From: Taxillus chinensis
Taxonomy: Eukaryota > Streptophyta > Magnoliopsida > Santalales > Loranthaceae
Length of the DNA stretch: 64,000 bases
NCBI GenBank assembly: GCA_023512835.1
Contig: CM042090.1
Span: forward strand, 8,105,343 to 8,169,342
Direction: 5' to 3'
Positions 10,601 to 23,312 of the stretch are shown piece after piece; position 1 is the stretch's first letter, and every line of letters starts with the position of its first letter. The notes beneath the pieces are model-generated. The model did not search any database. It had not been told where the DNA came from and saw nothing but the letters and a program-made list of their open reading frames with translations. The position numbers and the translations under genes are program-made.

Positions 10601-11660
10601 CGACGAGTCTGTCGGTCGCGCTTCCGGCCTCAGTCGCCCCCCTTTGATCTCCCCACTGGAGGGCGCTACTCCCACGACCGGCGACCTTCTCGAAGACTCC
10701 CACCCCGCCGCTCTGTCGGCTTGTGCTGATGCGCCACATGTCTGTATCTCACCTTGGGAGTGACGTTGTCGCCCCATTGTCCCCTTACCCTAACCCTAAT
10801 ACGACTCCAACCCTAACCCTTACCACCTCACGCCTACCTCTCTCCCCAGCCTACCCCGCCGCCCCCTCTGATTCCCACCCCTCAGCCCTCTTTGCCAGGC
10901 CCAAGCCCCCCTCCCCCCTCACAAGCCCGGCCCTCCAGCCCAAGCCCATCCCCCCTCTCTTTTTTTCCTCCCACCCTGAGCCCGCACCCCTTTCCCTCGC
11001 TCCGCCAAACCCCACACCCGAGCCCAACCCCCCTTTTTTTCCCCATCCCAGCCCTCTATTATCCTCCAGCCCGCCCGAACCCACAACCATTTCCCCCCAC
11101 CCAGCCCAGCCCACCTGCTTCATCCCCTCCCTCCGCTAGAAACCCTAACTCGCCGCCCCTCCCCTCTGAACCATCTCCTTCCTGCTCCGCAGCCATCCCG
11201 CCCCCCTAAACCTTCTCCCTCCTGCTCCATCCCGCAGTCGTCCCCGGTCTCCGGGACTCCCGCTGCGGATCGAAGCTTGCCGCTGCTCCTTCCCCCTAGC
11301 GCTCCCGAGCTTGCGCCTCAGGCTGCTTCGTCGGCCCCAGCTGGGCCTCCTCCTCCGACCGGCGTTGTCACGGCCGGCCCTTCCTCCTCGGCCGTGGATT
11401 TTTTTTCCCGGCCCGCGGACTGTTCTCCCCGGGCCTCTCTTTCGTTTGGGTCCTTCACTGATCATGTGGAGGGTTCTCCTGTCTCCTTTTGGGATCGGGG
11501 TGCGAGGGATACCGAGGATACTAATCCTTCTGTCTCTCGTTTTGTGAGTGCGCTGGTGACGCTTCCTGGGGAGAATCAGTTGGGTGGCCTGGCTGTTGCT
11601 GGTCCGCGCTTGACGATGCTCTCTCTGTCTCCGATTGGCCGGCAGAGACAGAGCTAGAGT
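10601..11660 (+). other. GC-rich, proline-rich coding-like island, possibly a retroelement 5' fragment
   Basis: An abrupt GC- and C-rich block in AT-rich surroundings. Overlapping plus-strand frames (10723-11139, 10892-11209, 11277-11657) encode Pro/Ser-rich sequence; no single frame spans the block and the frames shift, so it is broken or not coding. Three telomere-like CCCTAA units occur at 10787-10823. The downstream part (11430-11660) is less biased and reads as ordinary protein (FGSFTDHVEGSPVSFWDRG). It could be the ORF1 end of a non-LTR element or a captured host exon. I do not recognise it. Confidence 0.35.
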
Positions 11661-12499
11661 GACTATGTTCTCATAAAGCCATTGGATCTGTGTTAGGGAC
11701 TGTCATGCCTTTTCGGTAGTTCGTGAGACTGGAGTCTAACGGTGTGTTCCGGACTTTTTAAGGTAAGGTAGTTGGATGGTCTGACTCTTAGGCCTTGCGT
11801 TATTCCATGAGTTTCTTAGTGGGCATGATATTAGGGTTAATGTTAAATTGCAACAAACATCAAGGTACAAATCAGTAATGGTCATATTTAGAGCAATAAC
11901 ATGTAGAGCTTCTAAAAGTGAGGAAACATAAAACTTATTAGTAGCAAAATTAAACGAGTTAATTACAAACATTCAAAGCATTCAAAGCATCAAAATGAAT
12001 AATGAACTGCAAGGTACTTCCGAACAAGGAAGCACGTTCAACATGCCCCCTCCAAGCTTTGAAGTAGGTGGTTCAGCCAATGCAAATGTAGTTTAACCAA
12101 AAGGAAAAGACAATGCACTAGTAAGAAAAGAAGATGGGTACAATGTCTAGTGGTGATTGCATTGGCAAAGAAGAAGAGAACAAATTCTCATGTTCCAGCA
12201 GTTGTTTTATAACCTTCCCCTCATTTTCTCCAATTGTTCTACAAACTATGGACCCTTTTTCTAAATTGATGGATGATGTAAGTTTACTATTATTTATTTG
12301 TGACATAATTTTTGAGGTCACCATATTTTATTTTGTTTAACACACATTGATTTTTTTAGTCATGCTCAATGTCATTCATGTATTCCACATGAAAGCTATT
12401 AATCACTGCTTAACACCAGAAGTGGTACGAATTCGGCTTACTAGAATCACAAGCCTCCAACAATACTACACAGTATGGTAATTTTATTAATTTTTTATA
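11661..12499. other. Intergenic, no gene recognised
   Basis: Moderately AT-rich. Small frames lie on both strands near 12118-12340, without recognisable domains. Nothing is supported. Confidence 0.4.
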
Positions 12500-13348
12500 A
12501 CTCTCCTTAGGTGGAGTTTTTTTCAATAAATTTTTCATTTGGTACAACTATCTTATTAATGACTGGATACTCATTTTGGTATTCATATTTTAGGTGATAG
12601 AGCAGCGTGAACATGATAATATCAATGAAATTGATAATGATGATAAACAAATCATGTAGATGAATAAAAAATAACATATGATGATTACTTTTGACATGAG
12701 GTATGCCATATTGAGAAAGGTAGCCTGTTACAAGTGCTATCGTGTATTTTTGTTTGGTTTTCTTTTGGTAAAAATTTTAAAGTGTTTTAAATAATAGTTT
12801 CTCTGCTCTGCTTTTTTGCAGGTTTCATGTTGGAGAAGATGAAGATTGCGAAAATTGGGGAGAGCTACTGGAAGGTCTCTGCCCTGATGCAGGTAGCAGG
12901 CAGCAGGCAGCATTGCCATGGTGACAAGCAATGTTTTTTGCGGGCCTGCAGTTTTTTGCATGGCTGCAGTGTTTTTGCAGGGCTTCTTGGGGGGCTGCAG
13001 TGTATTTTTTTTATGGGATTTTATTATGGCATGTTCTGCAATCTACGCTTTTTTTTAATCATGTTGGGGTTTATGCATTGTAAATAAGGATGGGATAAGT
13101 ACTTTCTACGATATGCAGCACGCTTTATATAAGATACGCAAACTCTGTCTGCAAGCCGATACTACATGCATTTTGACAGTATTTAATTTTGTATGTTGGA
13201 GCCTAAGGTGATTTTTTTATGGCTTGTTCTGCAAGCCCATATTAAAATTTTGACAGCCTCTATTAGTCATTTGGGTAAAAGGATTGTGCAGAAAGGAAGC
13301 TGGATTTTTCTCTGCTAGCATAGATGTGTTTTATTTATTTATTGTTGC
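12500..13348. repeat. Dispersed repeat, copy B (pair with 354-1218)
   Basis: Second copy of the segment at 354-1218, same orientation, with indels of up to about 20 bases. The two copies bracket the CNL cluster. In copy A a PPR fragment sits immediately upstream; here the PPR relic lies downstream beyond a tandem duplication, so the order of modules has been rearranged between the two sites. Confidence 0.65.
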
Positions 13349-13386
13349 TCCTCTACTTGCCCACTTTCTCTGCTAGTCATCTGGGA

Positions 13387-13922
13387 GCTTTGTTAAATGA
13401 AAAGAAACAGTAGAAATAAAACTAGCCCACTTTTATTTCCCTTCCATTTTCTCTAGCCGGTACTTACAAACTGTCCATTTTAAAATAAGCCCACAGCTAT
13501 TTCTTACAGTAGTTTAAATTACATCCTTCGCTAGTAGCTCTAGCATATATACAAATCTTGTGAAAATGGTTTTCAATCTTTGCTTGATACAAACTCTTCC
13601 ACGTTCCCATCCACGTCCACTGAACGGAAGAGAGTTCTGTTGGTGTTGTCCCAACAAAGCTTTGTTAAATGAAAAGAAACAGTAGAAATAAAACTAGCCC
13701 ACTGTTATTTCGCTTCCATTTTCTCTAGCCGGTACTTACAAACTGTCCATTTTAAAATAAGCCCACAGCTATTTCTTACAGTAGTTTTAATTACATCCTT
13801 CGCTAAGCTTTGGTGCCAAGCTAGTAGCTCTAGCATATATACAAATCTTGTGAAAATGGTTTTCAATCTTTGCTTGATACAAACTCTTCCACGTTCCCAT
13901 CCACATACACTGAACGGCAGCC
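13387..13922. repeat. Tandem duplication, two ~270 bp units
   Basis: GCTTTGTTAAATG begins at 13387 and again at 13659, an offset of 272 bp. The following ~240 bases are almost identical up to CACTGAACGG. The first unit lacks 18 bases that the second has at about 13804-13821; the missing piece lies between two GCTA copies, the mark of replication slippage. Confidence 0.85.
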
Positions 13923-14059
13923 TAGGGTCTTCTTCATTCTCTTGCTTCTTATGAGTTTTCTCATCTCTGTAACCAATTCCACATCCCAAGGCGTGCAAAA
14001 ATAATTGAAAGCAACCCAAAATTGCCCGTGCCATCTGGCTCAAGCTGTTAGAGGTAGTC

Positions 14060-14770
14060 CATTTGATTGAAACTTTGGCATGCTGCATCCCATGAAATAG
14101 TTCAATGGCTTCACGGGCCCTCCCATGATTTGCAAGCTATGCAATTATTCTGTAAGAGATCACATCTCTCTTGGTCATTTGATCAAACAACCATAAAGCT
14201 TGTTCTATGCTTCCACATTTGGCGTAAATTTCAATCAAAGCATTACAGATATATGTCTCCTGCAAGAAACCATTCCTATGACGAGAAACCATTCAATCAA
14301 AGCATTACAGATCGTCCTCTCGATTTGACTGGCATGTTGTGATTAATTTTCTGCTTTGTGTTATGTTACTGATTTTGGTGCGAGTGCGAGAAACATAGAT
14401 TACATCTCTGGGGCATTTCCACAAACAATGCCCTGGCCTTCCCCATCTGCCCCAATCTCACGTGACAAAAAAATAACAGAATTTCATGAAATTACATAAC
14501 ATTTCATCGAACACGCTGCGTGCCTCCAACAAACAGTCAGGCTTAGCATACAAACCAGAAAAGGCCATGAAAGCCCGCACAAGAATTGGAGAGATGGGCA
14601 TGGACTTGCCTGCCCAGAAAAGGGCATGAAAACCACGCACAAGACTTGATCATGAAAGGGAATGTGAATCTTTTTAGCAAACAAGTGGTTTTGAGTTTGT
14701 GGGTCGGTAGGTAAGCTCTGATCATAGCGTTATAGAGATACAGATTTGGCTCAACGATTTGTTTGAATAG
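14060..14770 (-). pseudogene. PPR protein gene relic
   Basis: Minus-strand translation gives PPR blocks in the right N-to-C order but in different frames: an N-terminal RAYLPTHKL/FTFPFMIKSCA region (about 14600-14750), GRQVHAHL, then DCLLEARSVFDEML (14490-14530), then ICNALIEIYAKCGSIEQALWLFDQM (14180-14260) and NHGRAREAIELFHGMQHA (14080-14130). An in-frame TAG interrupts the last repeat and a short local duplication disrupts 14280-14320. Intact relatives are P/PLS-type RNA-binding proteins of mitochondria or plastids. The sequence is clearly dead: frameshifts, deletions, no complete domain. Confidence 0.8.
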
Positions 14771-15169
14771 CAGGTACGCTTAATCAATGTCTCCTTTTTT
14801 GTCGCACACAACCATCATCTTGGTCGCCAAAACAAAAGGTTGCTCTGGGATAAGGAGGAATTGATGATTGGGGCGTGAGTTTTCTTCAGCTCCATTACAT
14901 TCGCGCAATGGGACGAGCCGGTGACGCAGCGGTACGCGAGACGATGAGCAGGTGTTAGCTTGTTTTAATGAAACGATGTCGTTTCTATCTACAGCAAGAG
15001 ACGGTTGGCAGACGATCCGAACTCACAACAAAAAAAAAAAACACTGGGTTTTAAATGTTTTTTTTAAAATATAGCGAGGAAAAAAGAAGTTACACCCTAG
15101 TTTCCTAGTTTTCCTAAACTGGAGCAAAGGTAGGCCAAGGGACAAACCAGAGGCGTCAAGAGTAAACTC
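14771..15169. other. Intergenic
   Basis: No gene seen. A poly(A) run lies at 15031-15041 and an A/T tract follows. Confidence 0.4.
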
Positions 15170-15460
15170 CCTTCACCTGACACTTACAGCCAAAGCTGCG
15201 CGCTCACAAAGGTGCAAGCACCGGTGTGCCGGGTACCGACAGGTGCAAGGACACCCATACTCCGGGAAATTCTCCCGGTGAAAAGTCTAGTTGTGGGAGT
15301 GAAAGGTCAGTGCCTTATTGGGGCGCCGAGAACCAGGCCCCGCCGGAATCCACAAGGGATAGAGCCGGCATCCACCAACACTACCGAGGCTCCAGAGGCG
15401 TGTCCCTTGTGAGGACAGGCCCTACCTGGAGACGCGCATCGGAGCTAATCATGTTTTAGC
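15170..15460. other. GC-rich repeat-like block of unknown nature
   Basis: About 290 bases, much richer in GC than both flanks, with CpG-containing short frames (15212-15412, 15226-15459) lacking any known motif. It looks like an LTR or untranslated part of a retroelement, but no ends or partner copy are present in the window. Confidence 0.3.
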
Positions 15461-15939
15461 TCTGTTGATCAGTTAAGTTGGTATACATTTATTTATCGTA
15501 AATCAAATTAGATTGACACTCATACTTGTATCATCTCATTAATTGGTTCAAGGCTTTAATTACTAAACTAAAATCTGGTATGTTTTTTTTCTTTTCCTCT
15601 GCTAATTATTATTTAATAAAATTATCATATAACTATATTAAATTATGAGGACCCAAAAGGATTTTATAAAATTTCATGTATTTTTTAGTGATATTATACT
15701 CAAAGACTCGTAGAAAGATTTTATAAAATTTAATATATTCAACTTTTGTAATAAATTTTGAATATCTTGACCAAAATTCTTCAAGCCGCCCCCACCAACG
15801 TGTCTAAACAAGTTTAGCTTTTTTAGTGCAGGGCTATAGGATAAAAATATTTATAAAGGTATTTGGTACGTGTTTTTGTATTTATATTTTGGTTTCATGA
15901 TTTGAATTATAAATTTTGAAAACAAATCTTATTTGATAA
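15461..15939. other. Intergenic, AT-rich
   Basis: Low-complexity AT-rich DNA without recognisable gene, RNA or element ends. Confidence 0.4.
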
Positions 15940-17535
15940 GAGATGTCATTACCCAATTTTGCCCGGGCTCGTAGTTTAGACCCTAGTTGGAGCATTAGGG
16001 GTCCTAGAGTCATTGTTGCTATGGGCTCAAACTTATGTTATAGCGATGAATTTTTTTAAGTTGTTTAGAGTCACCACCAACCAGATGAGGTATAGTTGGA
16101 TCACCTAAAGTATGGTCTGCATCTAAAGTTGGATTTGAGATTCAGTTACACATGAAAAAGGATTAACATTCACACAACACTCAAAATTGGTACCCATATT
16201 AAAAAGGGAAGTTTCTACATATTTTAGATTAGTTTAAATTTTTTGTTACATATTAAACTAATGGATTGTAGTGATAGACAACTTTTCTTCAAAGGATAAT
16301 GAATAGAGTCATCATTTCCCCAATTGGTTTCACACTCGGTTTAATTAAAGTTCTTTTAAAAAAAAATTAGAGCGTAGGACCTAAGTCTTTTTGTGGTAAA
16401 AGTTTAAAAACAATTTTAACATGTTAGGAAAAAAAATAATTGTCACAATTATTTGTATTTTGATTCAGGCAATTGTAAATGAATATCAATTATTCAACTT
16501 ACGGTTCATTGGACAATTAAAAAAAAAAAAGCAAACTACCTTTTTGTGTTTTCATTTTTTAATTTTTTTAATTTTTTTTGTTTGTTGAATTTTTAAAAGG
16601 TATTGAAAAACATTTGGTTTTAAGTTTTTGTATTTTTTGTTTTAAAAGTTTTGTTTTTAAACAATTTATTTTGATTTTGAAGTTTTCTAAAAAAAATTAT
16701 TTTAAAGGTTTTAGAGTTTTAAAGCTTTTTAATGCTTTTAAGTTTTACAAAAAGTTTTTAAGATTTTTATTTGTTTCTAAAGAGTTTAATTTTTTTTATT
16801 GGTTTTTTAAGTTTTTATTTTTTTAGTTTTAAATTTAACGTTTAAAAAAGATTAAAGAGATAAAAAAGTTTATTTGAATTTTTTTTTAAATGATTCCATA
16901 TTTTAATATACTACCGAATTTTAGCAATCACAAATTTATTGTTTATATTTTGTTTAAACAACTACATACTAAAAGTTGCTGAATTAAAAGTCTACATTTT
17001 TATTTTACACTACAATTCACCAATAGTAGTTTTATTCCTATGGATGCAATTTTAAAGTGGGGAGAATGCTACCAACCTGGTAGAATTGGATAGAGAATAA
17101 AAATAAGAAAATCGCTTGGTAATATTCGGAGAGTTGAGGAAATTATAGGGATGGTAAACGGATATCAAATGGTGTTAGGCAAAACCAGCGTGGTGGTGGC
17201 CGTTGACAAAAGATAGCAACAATTGTTGAATTTTATCGCAAATGGTTGAACTCGGTATGGAGTTTAAGGAAGAAGGAGATGGAAACTAATGAGAATTTTA
17301 CTCCTTCTCTTGAACTTCTATATCTTTTTATGATTTTTTCAATGAACTTTCCATCTAAAACCCTCTCAAATCGTTGGAGCTTGTTAGAGGTTCGTCCATG
17401 AAAACCCCCTATTTATAGGGTTCGAATTCGAGCTTGGGAGGAAGTCACAAGTTTACTATTCACTTTCCAATCCCTTAAGAAAGGGTCCCTGATTTTTAGG
17501 AGCCACATCCACACAATTTTCGATTGTCCCATGTT
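15940..17535. other. Probable retroelement-derived DNA, unclassified
   Basis: It starts near 15944 with TGTCATTACCC, followed by phrases such as TTGTTTAGAGTCACCACC that are LTR-like in style. The middle (16540-16830) is almost all T and G on the plus strand. A TATA-like CCTATTTATAGGG lies at 17408-17420. No open frame over 90 codons and no second copy to define LTR borders. Confidence 0.3.
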
Positions 17536-17540
17536 GTCTA

Positions 17541-17842
17541 TATCAAGGCAGATCCTGCTACTGGCCTTATCAAGGCAGATCTTGTACATTAATTGCCCAA
17601 ATTTCTAGCCTCCAATCATGCCAGAATGCTTACCCGAATTAGTCCTGTGATTTCTCTCATTAATGTAAATAAATAGTACAACTTGACTCTTGCTAGCTGT
17701 TGTAACCTTCCTAATTCTTTCTTTACTTAGATTATTATAACCTCTCATCTCTTAGTTGTAATCTGTATAAATAATGCTTAATTGATATCAATAAACGTGG
17801 GGATAATTTCCATTGCTTTATCTACTGTAATAATTTTCTATA
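17541..17842 (+). repeat. Copia 5' LTR (TA...TA type)
   Basis: 302 bp, with a TGTATAAATA promoter-like box at about 17764-17773 and CAATAAA at about 17790. The primer-binding site TGGTATCAGAGC starts at the next base. Leader sequence continues to 17897, where the structure is broken by the gypsy element. Confidence 0.92.
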
Positions 17843-17925
17843 TGGTATCAGAGCTCCAAAACTCAAACGAGACTACAATCCCCTCTTCTGACATGTCTAA
17901 TATCCTTGAAGAAAATTGGGGATAA

Positions 17926-18226
17926 TGACGCAGTGGAAACGATAGAAGAGGATACGTACACGCTAATATCCTTGAAGAAAATTGGTTTTGCATAAACTTT
18001 ATTTTCAATAATAAAAAACTGCCGTCCCTCCTTTACGTTCCCATGCCTATAAAGGCTTACATCCAACTTAAACAAGATAAGCACAACGAATTATTCAAGA
18101 TAAACACAAAGAAACTCAAATAAATTAGATAGGAACAAAATAAGTAAAATAAATCTATTCTAACGACCCCTGAACTTTGGGTGGTCTCTCTTAGCCAAGA
18201 ACGCCTCCGCCAAACGCTCTACGTCA
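17926..18226 (-). repeat. Gypsy 3' LTR (contains the end of the integrase frame)
   Basis: 301 bp, TGACG...CGTCA. The integrase-end frame runs 67 bp into this LTR and stops at 18160. The matching stretch is present in the 5' LTR at 22942-23008, with one visible difference (CCGCCAAA versus CCGCTAAA). Confidence 0.9.
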
Positions 18227-19260
18227 GTCTCCTCTTCCTGAAAAGAGCTCGACCCCGAGCTAATGTCTAGATAAAGTGCCACCTCTTCATAATAAGGGAA
18301 CACGTCAGCAACATTAAATGTCCGGGAAATGCCCATGTCAGCCGGGAGGTCAACCACATAAGCATTGTCATTAACTTTATGCAGAATTTTATATGGACCG
18401 TACTTTCTGGGTTGCAACTTATTGTACGTCCCGGCTAGAAATCTCTCCCCGCGCAAAAATACCATTACCGAATCTCCCACGTTGAAAACTTTCAAACGCC
18501 GACGCTTATCCGCAGCAGACTCGTATTTAGCGTTGGTTTTTTCCAACGTTTGGCGCACCTCCTCGTGCACGATTACGCCTGCATCGCCATAGCTTGCAAT
18601 TGAACCGAAATCGGAATCTTTAGGCAGCAGAGTAAATCCACAGGTATGCTTGGGAGGGAAGGTGTACACCACGAAAAAGGAGCTCGCCCGGTTGCCGTAT
18701 GGACGGCATCGTTATAGGCAAACTCGACTGCGGCAGGCATAGTCCCATTGTTTGGGTTTATGGCCACGAATCTGCGAACCAGATTTCCCGGGTCCTATTT
18801 GTCACTTCGCTTTGCCCATCGGTCTCTGGGGGTGGGCAGTTGTGCTACGATTAAGTGAGGTCCGGAACATCTTCCATAACGTCACCCGTAAATGACCGAG
18901 GAATTTGGTGTCTCGATCGGAGGTGATTGATCGCGGCACTCCATGAAGGCGGACCACCTCCTTGAAGAATAACCGGGCAATATGTGACGCATCCGACGTT
19001 TTCCCTGCAAGGGATAAAGTGAGCCATTTTGGAAAATCGATCCACAATGACAAAAACCGAATCAACCCCACGTTGGGTGCGGGGTAAACCCAACACAAAA
19101 TCCATGGACAGATCGACCCAAATATTGCTAGGGACTGGAAGTGGCATGTAAAGGCCGCATTCGCGATTGCCCCTTGAATTGTTGACAAATATAACACCTA
19201 CGCACAAAATTACCCACATCCCGCTTCAATTGCGGCCAAAAAAGCGTTCCTCCAGGCGTG
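18160..19260 (-). pseudogene. Gypsy integrase relic
   Basis: Frames 18802-19197 and 18851-19219 hold the catalytic-core signature [20 protein letters not shown]...[13 protein letters not shown] and [20 protein letters not shown]. Frame 18160-18672 holds the C-terminal part with a GPY/F-like GPYKILHKVNDNAYVVDLP block and ends RDHPKFRGR. Intact integrase joins element cDNA to host DNA. The catalytic core is split over two frames and the His2Cys2 finger is badly eroded, so it is inactive. No chromodomain is seen after the GPY/F block. Confidence 0.85.
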
Positions 19261-19289
19261 ACATAGTTTTATCTCTCCCGAGATGCCCA

Positions 19290-20972
<1,683 letters not shown>

Positions 20973-20999
20973 TAACCAAGGTCGGGAAGGACGCCGTCG

Positions 21000-22677
21000 C
21001 CTCCGAAGACTAATCCGTCATTGCTTTTCTCTCGAGATGGGACCATAGCAATTTTATGGGTCTTCCAGGTAAACAAATAAATATTATCGCGGCCTTTATA
21101 GGTGACATTCACGTCATATTGCCACGGACGCCCAAGAGAACATGGCTTGCGTCCATGTCAACAACATCACAAACAACTTCAGCCTTATAAATTTTCCCAA
21201 TAGAGATGGGTACTCGGCAAACCTCCGTTACTTTCATCGTGGGCCCTTTTTTTAATCCACCCGATAGTGTACGGATGTGGGTGCTTCTCCGTTGGTAGCT
21301 TCAAATGTTCCACTAGCTTCTTGGCAACAAAGTTTTCCGGCTCCCACTATCGACAATTAAGTCGCAGACCCTTTGGCTTATTGTGCAAATGAACGAAATA
21401 TGTTGTGCCGTTGCCCCGAGTCCTCTTGCTTAGGCATGTACATCACACGTTGGACAACACAATTAACCCGCTCTCCAACCTCTTCTCGCGACTTCCACAC
21501 CCTCACATAGCCCCCCTCATCCTCTTCAAGTCCAAGAGCATCAGGGCTATCATCCTCTTCTTCCACCCAATTCAACGGCCTTGAGCGTTAAGGCGAGGCA
21601 TTAGGACAGTGTCCAGGCTTCCTACACCTATAACATACGCCAGTGTGGGCTTTGTATATGGGTTAGAGCTCGTATTCTTGGTCGTCACCCCTCCGTTACT
21701 TGGAGCCGTAGATATATTTTTGTTAGCGTTGGGTGCCGCTCCCAACTTTGAGGCCGAGCCGCTAAGCCTGGTGCGGAAGTACTCCTATCTCTCGCTAGTG
21801 ATAATCGGGTCTGCACTATCCCTCCGGAGTCCAAATGTGCCTCCTTTGCGCTCCATCGACTCGGCCTTCAATGCTAGATTATGAGCCTCTTCCACGGTCC
21901 AAATTACTTGCAACCCGACTTTATCTCGAAGTGTCGGTCTTAAACCATTTAGATACCAGGATACTCGCTGCCCCTCCGTCTCGTTAAGGTTGTTCCGCTC
22001 TAGCAATCGTGAAAACTCGGTCGTGTAGTCGAACACCGACTTGAGCCTTGTGAACAGCCTGCAATAGCTGGAACAAATATTGCTCATAGTCCGGTGGTAG
22101 AAACCTTCCCATCATGAGTTGCTTCATCCTTCGCCACGTCCTTATGGGTGCCTTCCCCTGTCGATGACGAGTTTTTTGCAATTGATCCCACCATACCGCA
22201 TCTCCTCCTTTTAGCCTAAAAGCCACATATCGTACCATTTTTACATCGGGCACCTCCATCATTTCAAAGAACCTCTCTACTTCTGTCACCCAATCCAGGA
22301 AATCCTCAACGCGTAAGTTCCCATTGAAATTTGGAAGCTCCGCCTTCAATCGATAGTCATCATATTCTCTTTGTCGATGGACCGGCTGCACCTTCCGTAT
22401 CCTATATCGGGGTCCTCCTCCGAGCTCTCTTCGCTACCTGGTTGAGTGCGTGATGACCGATTTCGTTGTTCCCCGATGGCGAGGTTGGCCTCGGGCAATT
22501 CCTTCGGCACGTGTCCTGTCAACCGGTGGCCCGTTGTTGGTGACGAGGTTAGCTCCCACAAGCAAGTCTCGAATCCGAGCGACCTGCTCGCCGCATCTCC
22601 TCCACCACCGTCCACGGGGCCTCTACCCCACGTTCTCCGCCAATGGGGTTTGCATTTCCTCCTCCGTTAGTTGCCAT
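21000..22677 (-). pseudogene. Gypsy gag-protease relic
   Basis: The first ATG is at 22677, about 17 bases after the primer-binding site. Frames 21984-22391 ([27 protein letters not shown]) and 21785-22087 match retrotransposon gag. A partial zinc knuckle (CYRCRKPGHCP) lies near 21620-21655, with the last Cys misplaced. The protease-RT linker block GRPWQYDVNVTYKGRDN is at about 21095-21145. Frameshifts occur throughout. Confidence 0.82.
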
Positions 22678-22708
22678 CGAGATCGGCGATTCCGTGCTCG
22701 ATACCAAA

Positions 22709-23008
22709 TGACGAGTGGAAACGATGAAGAGGATACGTACACGCTAATATCCTTGAAGAAAATTGGTTTTGCATAAACTTTATTTTCAATAATAAAAAAC
22801 TGCCGTCCCTCCTTTACGTTCCCATGCCTATAAAGGCTTACATCCAACTTAAACAAGATAAGCACAACGAATTATTCAAGATAAACACAAAAGAAACTCA
22901 AATAAATTAGATAGGAACAAAATAAGTAAAATAAATCTATTCTAACGACCCCTGAACTTTGGGTGGTCTCTCTTAGCCAAGAACGCCTCCGCTAAACGCT
23001 CTACGTCA
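22709..23008 (-). repeat. Gypsy 5' LTR
   Basis: 300 bp partner of 17926-18226. On the plus strand its outer edge (TCA, 23006-23008) is joined directly to copia LTR sequence starting TTAATTGCCC, with a CA microhomology at the junction. Confidence 0.9.
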
Positions 23009-23262
23009 TTAATTGCCCAAATTTCTAGCCTCCAATCATGCCAGAATGCTTACCCGAATTAGTCCTGTGATTTCTCTCATTAATGTAAATAAATAGTACA
23101 ACTTGACTCTTGCTAGCTGTTGTAACCTTCCTAATTCTTTCTTTACTTAGATTATTGTAACCTCTCATCTCTTAGTTGTAATCTGTATAAATAATGCTTA
23201 ATTGATATCAATAAACGTGGGGATAATTTCCATTGCTTTATCTACTGTAATAATTTTCTATA
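23009..23262 (+). repeat. Second, partial copia LTR inside the composite
   Basis: 254 bp identical in layout to bases 49-302 of the outer LTR, followed at 23263 by its own primer-binding site and leader. It lacks the first 48 bases, which were lost where the gypsy element joins. Confidence 0.92.
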
Positions 23263-23312
23263 TGGTATCAGAGCTCCAAAACTCAAACGAGACTACAATC
23301 CCCTCTTCTGAC

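Noticed and set aside
10787..10823. Telomere-like CCCTAA repeats
   Set aside because: Only about three short units of CCCTAA, not the plant CCCTAAA array; judged chance or a small interstitial relic.
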